From positions 1 to 5,554 of the forward strand of contig DDTV01000006.1 of the NCBI GenBank assembly GCA_002344425.1: DNA of 5,554 nt, in the 5' to 3' direction. Below the pieces are notes generated by a model. That model worked only from the letters and a program-made list of their open reading frames with translations, was not told where the DNA came from and did no database searches. Source of the stretch: Candidatus Falkowbacteria bacterium UBA2355. GTDB lineage: Bacteria; Patescibacteriota; Patescibacteriia; Patescibacteriales; Patescibacteriaceae. Made by a program: the position numbers and the translations under genes. Shown in pieces: positions 1 to 4,938 of this stretch; position 1 is the first letter of the stretch; every line of letters starts with the position of its first letter.

Positions 1-25
1 AAAAAAAGTGGGAACATTATAGTAT

Positions 26-595
26 ATGAATTTTCGTCTTATAAAATTCATTCTCTCCCTGCTCCTGCTCGGAGCGGTCGGCGTCGGCGTCTCAAACTAT
101 GTTTTTAAACAAAAAGCCTCTTTAACCGATTTAAGAGGCATGCTTTCGACCGGCTTTGAATGGATAAAAACAACGCTCAAAGATGACGGACAATTCCAAT
201 ACGGCGAATTTATAAAAGTAACGCGCGTTATTGACGGAGATACTGTTTTATTGGAGAACGGCGAGAAACTTCGTTATATCGGCATTAATGCTCCGGAGCT
301 CGGCAAAACCGAGGCAACGGAGTGCTTTGCTCTCGAAGCAACAACTGAAAATCAGCGCTTGGTCGAAGGCCAGAGCATTAGAATAGAAAAAGATGTTTCT
401 GAAAAAGATCTTTATGGCCGCTTGCTTGGTTATGTCTATTTGAAAGACGGGACCTTCGTGAACATGGAGCTTGTTGAGAACGGCTTTGCAAGCGCCGCGA
501 GCTATCCGCCGGATGTTGCCAAGTCGGTTCTATTCTCCGAGCTGGAGAAGGAAGCGCGTTTAAGCAAAAGAGGACTTTGGGGAATGTGTAAATAG
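26..595 (+). CDS. Membrane-anchored thermonuclease-like (SNase fold) protein
   Basis: This 189-residue protein is a staphylococcal-nuclease-like phosphodiesterase, predicted to cut DNA and/or RNA at the outer face of the membrane. Residues about 4-22 form a hydrophobic segment after a short basic N-terminus, fitting an uncleaved anchor or signal peptide. The SNase domain spans about 62-187. It shows the IDGDT metal-binding motif (Asp70, Asp72), Arg83 and Glu91 in the RYIGINAPE motif, and Arg132 in the DLYGR motif, matching Asp21, Arg35, Glu43 and Arg87 of the S. aureus enzyme. Asp40 of that enzyme is Asn88 here and Thr41 is Ala89; I believe such changes occur in many homologues, so activity is likely but not certain. 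Cys100 and Cys188 could form a disulfide, which fits an extracytoplasmic location. There is no well-placed ribosome binding site. It ends in TAG just before a terminator at 630-655. In such organisms it may serve nucleotide scavenging (inference). Confidence 0.9.
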   Translation: MNFRLIKFILSLLLLGAVGVGVSNYVFKQKASLTDLRGMLSTGFEWIKTTLKDDGQFQYGEFIKVTRVIDGDTVLLENGEKLRYIGINAPELGKTEATECFALEATTENQRLVEGQSIRIEKDVSEKDLYGRLLGYVYLKDGTFVNMELVENGFASAASYPPDVAKSVLFSELEKEARLSKRGLWGMCK

Positions 596-629
596 GGCGA
601 GTTTAAATTTTTGTCAATTAATAAAAAAT

Positions 630-655
630 CCCCGTGCAGCTGTCCTTGCACGGGG
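630..655. terminator. Bidirectional rho-independent terminator between convergent genes
   Basis: A perfect 9-bp GC-rich stem (CCCCGTGCA at 630-638 with TGCACGGGG at 647-655) has an 8-base loop. On the plus strand TTTT follows, ending the nuclease transcript 35 bases after its stop codon. On the minus strand the stem is followed by a better T-tract (one A, then six T at 628-623), which would end a transcript coming from the small minus-strand ORF at 926-747. The stronger minus-strand tract is part of the evidence that a real minus-strand transcript exists here. Confidence 0.85.
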
Positions 656-685
656 TTTTAGCAGCTTGATTAAGTCTCGTATATC

Positions 686-726
686 CTTGGCTATCCAAGT
701 GACAAGAGAGGGGAAATTAAGCCCTC
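686..726. other. Two small hairpins 3' of the minus-strand ORF
   Basis: CTTGG (686-690) and CCAAG (695-699) form a 5-bp stem with a 4-base loop. GAGGG (708-712) and CCCTC (722-726) form another 5-bp stem with a 9-base loop. Both lie between the minus-strand stop codon and the terminator at 630-655, so they would sit in the 3' untranslated region of that transcript. Stems this short can arise by chance; I list them because they add to the structure of a possible non-coding RNA. Confidence 0.3.
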
Positions 727-746
727 ACCGAGTTTAACAAGCATAA

Positions 747-926
747 TCAAATCGGACTATCTTCCAATTCGCCGGGCATGTGTTTTTTAGCTTCTTCAGA
801 GCTTTCAAGCTTTGAATTAACGCTAATTGGTATAAGCGGCTCGGGGTAGAAAATGTCCACATGTCTAATAGAATTTTCTTTTGGCATTTCATTGATGCCA
901 AAAACATCAATTTGATTTAACGGCAT
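747..926 (-). CDS. Small acidic hypothetical protein, 59 aa
   Basis: I do not recognise this protein. The ORF runs from an ATG at 926-924 to a TGA at 749-747; an in-frame TAA lies 15 bases upstream of the ATG, so it cannot start earlier with a standard codon. It begins MPLNQIDVFGINEMPKENSI and ends MPGELEDSPI. It has 11 acidic against 5 Lys/Arg residues, seven prolines, no Cys or Trp and no hydrophobic segment, so it is probably soluble and partly unstructured. Its start context (TTAATATTATAATG, no Shine-Dalgarno) resembles that of rpsM. It sits between a near-consensus promoter (1090-1062) with a structured leader and a terminator with a good minus-strand T-tract. These flanks support a real gene, but a wholly non-coding RNA of about 430 bases is the main alternative. 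Confidence 0.5.
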   Translation of the reverse strand: MPLNQIDVFGINEMPKENSIRHVDIFYPEPLIPISVNSKLESSEEAKKHMPGELEDSPI

Positions 927-937
927 TATAATATTAA

Positions 938-1045
938 TTTATTTAAAAGTACCAAATAAACTGGCGGCGCCTAGGCTCTCACCCAAGCGCTCGCCTGTGA
1001 TTAGCGTTTGGCTTATACTGTCCCCGCGACTAAAGCCCGCTGATC
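938..1045 (-). ncRNA. Structured RNA leader of unknown class, between minus-strand promoter and small ORF
   Basis: Three consecutive hairpins fill the space between the minus-strand promoter and the ATG at 926. The first (1045-999) pairs 1038-1045 with 999-1006 (7 of 8 pairs on the minus strand, 8 of 8 with one G-U on the plus strand) and encloses GGCTT/AAGCC (1010-1014 with 1033-1037) and a GC-rich loop. The second (995-963) is a 13-bp stem with one bulged base and a 6-base loop; two of its pairs are G-U if read from the minus strand but become A-C mismatches on the plus strand, which favours a minus-strand RNA. The third (960-938) is an A/T-rich 7-bp stem. The layout resembles a cis-regulatory leader or a small RNA, but I see no T-box, TPP, cobalamin, c-di-GMP, tmRNA or RNase P signature. 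Confidence 0.5.
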
Positions 1046-1061
1046 AAAATAACTTGGCTTG

Positions 1062-1090
1062 ATAATATGGCAAAAACACGATAAAGTCAA
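1062..1090 (-). promoter_or_regulatory. Strong sigma70-type promoter reading leftward
   Basis: On the minus strand, TTGACT (1090-1085) is followed after exactly 17 bases by TATTAT (1067-1062), each one mismatch from the TTGACA/TATAAT consensus. Transcription would start near 1055 and run through the structured leader into the ORF at 926-747. The -35 box lies only 3 bases from the alaS start codon at 1094, so polymerase bound here would cover the alaS start region. Confidence 0.75.
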
Positions 1091-1093
1091 GGT

Positions 1094-2872
1094 ATGAATT
1101 CAAAAGACATCCGCCAGTCCTATATTAAATTTTTTCAAACCCGCGGGCATGCCATTATCCCGAGTGCTTCTTTAATTCCGGAAAATGACTCAACTTTGCT
1201 GTTTGTTAACTCGGGCATGTTTCCTTTGGTCCCGTATTTATTGGGAGAAGCGCATCCTGCCGGACAACGCCTAGTCAACAGCCAGAAATCTTTCCGTACT
1301 GAAGATATCGATGAAGTTGGGGATAATCGGCATAACACATTTTTTGAAATGCTGGGCAATTGGTCATTGGGCGATTATTGGAAGTCCGAACAGCTTAATT
1401 GGTGGTTTGAATTTTTGGTTGATGAGCTCAAACTTGATCCGAAGCGTCTTTATCAGACAATTTACGCCGGCTCCAAAGACGGAGCAATTTCTCGCGATAC
1501 TGAATCCGAAGAAATAGTCAGACAAATTTTCAACAAATACGGCGTTGATGACGATGGCCGCATTTTTGAATATGTTGATAAAAACTGGTGGCAGCGCGGC
1601 GACGCCGTCGGAGAGCTCGGCGGCCCGGACTCGGAGACTTTTTACGACACCGGAAAAGACCATGACCCGAAGTTCGGCGAAGCTTGCCACGTTAATTGCG
1701 ATTGCGGAAAGTATATTGAAATCGGCAATTCCGTTTTCATGCAATATCAAAAAACCGACAAGGGCTGGGAGGAGCTTAAGAACAAGAATGTTGATTTCGG
1801 CGGGGGACTTGAGCGTTTATCAATGGCTCTGCAGGGCAAAGGCAATGTCTTTCAAACTGATTTGTTCAATGACGCTATAACCAAGCTAGAAGAAATGGCC
1901 GGTAAAAAATACGAAGATAACAATCGCCCCTTTGAAATTATTGCCGATCATTTAAAGGCCGCAACCTTTATTATCGGCGATGAAAAGGGGATTGGCCCTT
2001 CCAATACCGATCAGGGTTATATTGTTCGCCGATTAATCCGCCGAGCGATTCGTTTCGGACGGCAATTGGGAATTTCTCAAAAACAATGGACCAAGGGTAT
2101 TGCTGAAATTTATATCGAACAATACAAAGACATTTATCCGGAATTAAACAAGCATAAAGAATTTATAATCTCCGAACTTGATAAAGAAGAGGCTAAATTT
2201 GAGGCAACTTTGGAGAAAGGTGAAAAAGAGTTTGAAAAATTATCAGATAAAATTTCCGGCGCCGAAGCTTTTGATCTATACCAAAGTTATGGCTTCCCGA
2301 TTGAAATGACTATTGAATTAGCTTTGGAAAAGGGTATAAAGGTTGACGAGGAAGGCTTTAATGAAGAATTAAAGAAACACCAAGATTTATCTCGGACTGC
2401 TTCTGCCGGCAAATTTAAAGGCGGATTGGCCGATCATAGCGTTGAAACAACTCGCTTGCACACGGCATCGCATCTTTTACTGGCGGCTTTACGCAGGGTT
2501 TTGGGCGATCATGTTTCTCAACGCGGCAGCAATATTACAGCCGAACGTTTGCGCTTTGATTTTCCTCATCCGGAAAAAATGACTCCCGAACAAATTAAAG
2601 AAGTTGAGGATTTGGTCAACCAAGCGATTCAAGACAAGCTCCCCGTACATTTTGAAGAAATGCCCATTGAGCAAGCCAGAGAAATCGGGGCCACCGGTGT
2701 CTTTGATTCAAAATACGGGGAAAGGGTCAAGGTCTATTTCATGGGAGATTTCTCTAAGGAAATCTGCGGAGGCCCGCATGTGGAAAATACCGGAGAATTG
2801 GGACATTTTAAAATATCAAAAGAAGAAAGTTCTTCCTCGGGAATCAGGCGAATTAAAGCTGTTCTTGAATAA
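1094..2872 (+). CDS. alaS: Alanine--tRNA ligase, short form lacking beta-barrel and C-Ala domains
   Basis: This cytoplasmic enzyme charges tRNA-Ala with alanine and clears mischarged tRNA. Its 592 residues compare with about 875 in typical bacteria. The class II catalytic domain occupies about 1-240: motif 1 region with GHAIIPSASLIPENDSTLLF (19-38), motif 2 with RHNTFFEMLGNWSLGDYWK (79-97) and motif 3 GGGLERL (236-242) with Asp234 before it. The helical tRNA-recognition region spans about 241-435. The editing domain (about 452-592) keeps its zinc ligands His456 and His460 (HTASH), Cys558 and His562 (CGGPH). The roughly 110-residue beta-barrel that normally joins recognition and editing domains is missing: residues 435-452 bridge them directly. 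The C-Ala domain is absent too, and no remnant follows the TAA. Trp of the usual EIWN motif is Gly211, and Cys198, His199, Cys202 and Cys204 form a cluster. The reading frame is intact. AAGG stands only 1-2 bases before the ATG, too close for a normal Shine-Dalgarno. Confidence 0.95.
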   Translation: MNSKDIRQSYIKFFQTRGHAIIPSASLIPENDSTLLFVNSGMFPLVPYLLGEAHPAGQRLVNSQKSFRTEDIDEVGDNRHNTFFEMLGNWSLGDYWKSEQLNWWFEFLVDELKLDPKRLYQTIYAGSKDGAISRDTESEEIVRQIFNKYGVDDDGRIFEYVDKNWWQRGDAVGELGGPDSETFYDTGKDHDPKFGEACHVNCDCGKYIEIGNSVFMQYQKTDKGWEELKNKNVDFGGGLERLSMALQGKGNVFQTDLFNDAITKLEEMAGKKYEDNNRPFEIIADHLKAATFIIGDEKGIGPSNTDQGYIVRRLIRRAIRFGRQLGISQKQWTKGIAEIYIEQYKDIYPELNKHKEFIISELDKEEAKFEATLEKGEKEFEKLSDKISGAEAFDLYQSYGFPIEMTIELALEKGIKVDEEGFNEELKKHQDLSRTASAGKFKGGLADHSVETTRLHTASHLLLAALRRVLGDHVSQRGSNITAERLRFDFPHPEKMTPEQIKEVEDLVNQAIQDKLPVHFEEMPIEQAREIGATGVFDSKYGERVKVYFMGDFSKEICGGPHVENTGELGHFKISKEESSSSGIRRIKAVLE

Positions 2873-2873
2873 T

Positions 2874-2914
2874 CGCTAATATTAGCTAATAAAACTTAGT
2901 TTTATTGATTAGCG
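2874..2914 (+). terminator. Hairpin after alaS, possible weak terminator
   Basis: CGCTAAT (2874-2880) can pair with ATTAGCG (2908-2914), enclosing an 8-bp stem of AATAAAAC (2888-2895) with GTTTTATT (2899-2906) and a TTA loop. The first bases after the alaS stop also contain the 12-base palindrome GCTAATATTAGC (2875-2886). No T-tract follows, so it is not a standard rho-independent terminator. It may stabilise the alaS 3' end or separate alaS from the promoter at 2923. Confidence 0.4.
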
Positions 2915-2922
2915 CCAAATGC

Positions 2923-2951
2923 TTGACACTAAATTGATTTGCCTCTATAAT
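2923..2951 (+). promoter_or_regulatory. Perfect consensus promoter of the infA-rpoA cluster
   Basis: TTGACA (2923-2928) and TATAAT (2946-2951) are separated by exactly 17 bases, a full match to the housekeeping sigma70 consensus. Transcription is expected near 2958, leaving a leader of about 96 bases before infA. A promoter this strong suits a ribosomal-protein operon and shows that the cluster does not depend on read-through from alaS. Confidence 0.9.
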
Positions 2952-2964
2952 AGTTTTACACGTA

Positions 2965-3047
2965 AAAATATTGAAATATCAACATTTTCCTCAATATTTT
3001 GTAGCAGGATTGATTTTGGTAAATTGATTTTACCAAAATTTTTATTG
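2965..3047 (+). promoter_or_regulatory. Leader hairpins with attenuator-like terminator before infA
   Basis: Two perfect stems lie in the leader. The first pairs AAAATATTGA (2965-2974) with TCAATATTTT (2991-3000). The second pairs ATTTTGGTAAA (3013-3023) with TTTACCAAAAT (3029-3039), an 11-bp stem with a 5-base loop, directly followed by a T-rich run up to 3050, the form of an intrinsic terminator 15 bases before the infA ATG. Bases 2992-3001 could instead pair with 3034-3047 (10 pairs around a 4-base bulge), which would undo both stems. That is attenuator logic, but the sequence is A/T-rich and alternative pairing may be fortuitous. Confidence 0.5.
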
Positions 3048-3053
3048 TTTTGA

Positions 3054-3278
3054 ATGTCTGAAAATATATCCAAAGACTTTATAGAGATGGAGGGCGAGGT
3101 TCTTGAACTGATGCCCGCCGCAACCTTTAAAGTAAAATTAGAAAACGGCCACGAAATTTTGGCCCATCTTTCCGGAAAGATGCGGATGTTTAAAATTCGC
3201 ATTGCACCGGGCGACCGAGTCAAGGTCGAGATGAGCCCTTATGATTTAAGCAAAGGCCGCATAACCTACCGACTGTAA
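3054..3278 (+). CDS. infA: Translation initiation factor IF-1
   Basis: IF-1 binds the A site of the small ribosomal subunit and works with IF-2 and IF-3 to place initiator tRNA. The 74-residue product is about the family length (usually 72) and is a single OB-fold S1-like domain: EMEGEVLELMPAATFKVKLE (11-30), GHEILAHLSGKMRMFKIRI (32-50) and PGDRVKVEMSPYDLSKGRI (52-70), ending YRL. The ATG at 3054 has no Shine-Dalgarno, only A/T-rich sequence that also forms the T-tract of the leader hairpin. It is the first gene of the cluster, with rpmJ starting 4 bases after its stop. In many bacteria secY-adk-map precede infA; here a dedicated promoter and alaS do. Confidence 0.97.
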   Translation: MSENISKDFIEMEGEVLELMPAATFKVKLENGHEILAHLSGKMRMFKIRIAPGDRVKVEMSPYDLSKGRITYRL

Positions 3279-3282
3279 TCAC

Positions 3283-3396
3283 ATGAAAGTAAGAGCTTCT
3301 GTTAAAAAAATCTGCAAAGACTGCAAAACAATCCGCCGTAAAGGGCGGGTTATGGTTCTATGTAAGAACCCGAAGCATAAACAGCGGCAGGGTTAA
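3283..3396 (+). CDS. rpmJ: 50S ribosomal protein L36
   Basis: L36 is a tiny zinc-ribbon protein of the large subunit that binds 23S rRNA. The ORF gives 37 residues starting MKVRASVKKICKDCKTIRRK and ending KHKQRQG, the standard length. The four zinc ligands Cys11, Cys14, Cys27 and His32 are all present (the zinc-binding, C+ form). It lies 4 bases after infA and 12 before rpsM, the order found in alpha-operon clusters, so it is certainly co-transcribed. No Shine-Dalgarno precedes its ATG (GTAATCACATG); translation may be coupled to termination of infA. Confidence 0.97.
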   Translation: MKVRASVKKICKDCKTIRRKGRVMVLCKNPKHKQRQG

Positions 3397-3408
3397 TTTT
3401 TATATTTT

Positions 3409-3801
3409 ATGGCTGTACGCATTGCCGGAGTAATGATTCCGAATGAAAAAAGAATTGAAATCGCCTTGACTTATGTCTATGGCGTCGGTCGACCGATGTC
3501 CAAGAAAATTTTGGAAAAGGCAAAGGTAGATCCGAATACCCGCGTTAAAGATTTGAAAGATGAAGACATTAATCGCTTACGCTCCCTTTTGGAAAAAGAT
3601 ATGAAGGTGGAAGGCGATTTGCGCCGTGAAGTTGGCGCCAATATTAAGCGCTTGAAAGACATCGGAACTTACCGCGGCAGCCGTCATGCCAAACGCTTAC
3701 CGGCTCGCGGTCAGCGAACTAAAACCAATAGCCGCAGCATTCGCGGCAATGTCCGTAATACAGCGACCTCAGGCAAGAAGCCGGCGGCGCAAAAAACTTA
3801 A
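3409..3801 (+). CDS. rpsM: 30S ribosomal protein S13
   Basis: S13 sits in the head of the small subunit, contacts the large subunit in bridge B1 and its basic tail reaches the P-site tRNA. The 130-residue protein has the helix-two-turn-helix N-terminal domain (RIAGVMIPNEKRIEIALTYV at 4-23, YGVG at 24-27) and the diagnostic GTYRGSRHAKRLPARGQRTK segment (86-105) followed by TN. The tail to residue 130 is rich in Lys, Arg and Ser, slightly longer than in E. coli (118). The ATG follows TATATTTT with no Shine-Dalgarno. The gene ends 6 bases before rpsK. Confidence 0.97.
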   Translation: MAVRIAGVMIPNEKRIEIALTYVYGVGRPMSKKILEKAKVDPNTRVKDLKDEDINRLRSLLEKDMKVEGDLRREVGANIKRLKDIGTYRGSRHAKRLPARGQRTKTNSRSIRGNVRNTATSGKKPAAQKT

Positions 3802-3807
3802 TTTATT

Positions 3808-4356
3808 ATGACTGAAGAAAAGCAGCAAAATGAAGAGGTCGCGGAAGAAACCGTTATTGAAAATACGGAATCTCTTGGCGAACAAAAAAATGACGAGGCC
3901 CCGAAGCCTGAAGAATTGCCTGAAGAATTGAAAAAGAAGCTTGAAAAGCAAAAGGCTTCTCGAACTCCCTTAAAAGGCAAGCGCAAGAAGAAAGGCGAAA
4001 AGAAGCGTGTCAGCTCAGGTAAAGCCTTTGTTCGCTCAACCTATAACAATACGGTCATTACCTTAACTGATAATGACGGTAATGTTTTGTCTTGGGCCAA
4101 TGCCGGCTTGGCTGGCTTCAAAGGTCCAAAGAAGGCTACGCCTTATGCGGCGCAAATTATCACCCGTATCGCGGTTGATAAGGCCAAGGAAGAATATGGT
4201 TTGTCTGAAGTCAAAGTATTTGTTAAAGGCGTCGGCACTGGCCGCGAATCGGCTGTCCGCGCTCTTAATGCCAATGGTTTGAATATTACCTATATCAAAG
4301 ATATTACTCCTTTACCGCATAACGGCTGCCGCGCTCGCAAGCCGCGCCGCGTTTAA
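3808..4356 (+). CDS. rpsK: 30S ribosomal protein S11 with acidic N-terminal extension
   Basis: S11 lies on the platform of the small subunit next to the E site and the mRNA exit. The S11 core runs from about residue 66 to 182 (SSGKAFVRSTYNNTVITLTD at 69-88, GFKGPKKATPYAAQ at 103-116, GVGTGRESAVRALNANGLNI at 141-160, PHNGCRARKPRRV at the end). The protein is 182 residues against about 129 in most bacteria. The extra 50 or so residues at the N-terminus are strongly charged: 16 acidic in the first 50, then a Lys/Arg-rich linker (about 52-67). The ATG at 3808 follows the rpsM stop by only 6 bases, and there is no ATG in frame between it and the core, so the extension appears genuine. No Shine-Dalgarno is visible. 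Confidence 0.96.
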   Translation: MTEEKQQNEEVAEETVIENTESLGEQKNDEAPKPEELPEELKKKLEKQKASRTPLKGKRKKKGEKKRVSSGKAFVRSTYNNTVITLTDNDGNVLSWANAGLAGFKGPKKATPYAAQIITRIAVDKAKEEYGLSEVKVFVKGVGTGRESAVRALNANGLNITYIKDITPLPHNGCRARKPRRV

Positions 4357-4372
4357 TACACTGATAACTGAT

Positions 4373-4897
4373 ATGTCTCCATTACCGAAAATGGGCGGAA
4401 GCGCCCGACCAAAAAAACAAAGCACCTACGGTCTTCAATTGCGTGAAAAACAGAAGGCCAAGGAAATGTATGGCTTGCGTGAGAAGCAGTTTAAACTGAC
4501 CTTTTTGAAAGGCCAGAAAAAGGGCGGCGACGCCGGCGAAAGCCTTTTGCGTTTGTTGGAAATGCGCTTGGACAACGTAGTCTATCGTTTTGGACTCGCG
4601 ATTACCCGCGCTCAAGCTCGTCAGATGGTTAACCATGCGCACTTTACTGTTAATGGACACAAGGTCAATATCCCGTCTTATCAGGTAAAGGTTAACGATG
4701 TTATTGCCGTTCGCAAGAATAAAAAAGACAAGAAGCCTTATCAGGGTTTGGAAGAAAAACTAAAGAAGGCGACTTTACCGAGCTGGCTTAATTTTGATGC
4801 AGGAGAGATGAGCGGAAAAGTTTTACACGAACCCAAGAAAGAAGATCTTGATCAATCAATCGCCAGTCAGTTAATCGTTGAATTTTATTCCCGCTAA
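4373..4897 (+). CDS. rpsD: 30S ribosomal protein S4, short N-terminus
   Basis: S4 is a primary 16S rRNA-binding protein that nucleates small-subunit assembly and, in E. coli, represses its own operon. The 174-residue protein has the LREKQKAKEMYGLREKQF helix region (23-40), the S4 RNA-binding domain from about 62 (LEMRLDNVVYRFGLAITRAQ at 62-81, HFTVNGHKVNIPSYQVKVND at 90-109) and the conserved end IVEFYSR. Typical bacterial S4 has 200-209 residues; the missing 30-35 are the extreme N-terminus, which in many bacteria carries a Cys-rich zinc site. No alternative start restores it: the frame upstream is open for about 90 bases but has no ATG and does not read like S4. The gene follows rpsK by 16 bases. 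Confidence 0.96.
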   Translation: MSPLPKMGGSARPKKQSTYGLQLREKQKAKEMYGLREKQFKLTFLKGQKKGGDAGESLLRLLEMRLDNVVYRFGLAITRAQARQMVNHAHFTVNGHKVNIPSYQVKVNDVIAVRKNKKDKKPYQGLEEKLKKATLPSWLNFDAGEMSGKVLHEPKKEDLDQSIASQLIVEFYSR

Positions 4898-4938
4898 ATT
4901 TTGATATTAAAGCCCTTTGGGCGCTTACATTTCGTCAT

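Noticed and set aside
1..25. Promoter for the nuclease gene
   Set aside because: CATTAT or TATAGT could be a -10 box for a nearly leaderless transcript, but the -35 region lies outside the window, so it cannot be judged.
625..1055. Minus-strand RNA as tmRNA, RNase P RNA or SRP RNA
   Set aside because: No T-arm GGTTCRA, no CCA-end partner, no resume codon with a typical tag, and none of the universal RNase P or SRP loop sequences were found by eye.
961..1093. T-box leader for alaS on the plus strand
   Set aside because: The conserved AGGGTGG-ACCGCG T-box sequence and antiterminator layout are absent, and the long stem has A-C mismatches on that strand.
1364..1750. 128-codon minus-strand ORF within alaS
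   Set aside because: It lies wholly antisense to conserved AlaRS motifs, has no promoter or family resemblance and is explained as a shadow of that gene.
2931..3030. Direct repeat AAATTGATTT (2931-2940 and 3021-3030) as an operator
   Set aside because: The repeat is short and A/T-rich; one copy is in the promoter spacer and the other in the hairpin, so chance is the simplest explanation.
2873..3053. Remnant of an AlaRS C-terminal domain after a premature stop
   Set aside because: All frames after the TAA are A/T-rich non-coding sequence with a hairpin and a consensus promoter; the editing domain ends at its natural boundary.
4283..4372. Upstream extension of S4 into rpsK
   Set aside because: The frame is open but has no ATG, and its translation shows no S4 N-terminal features.
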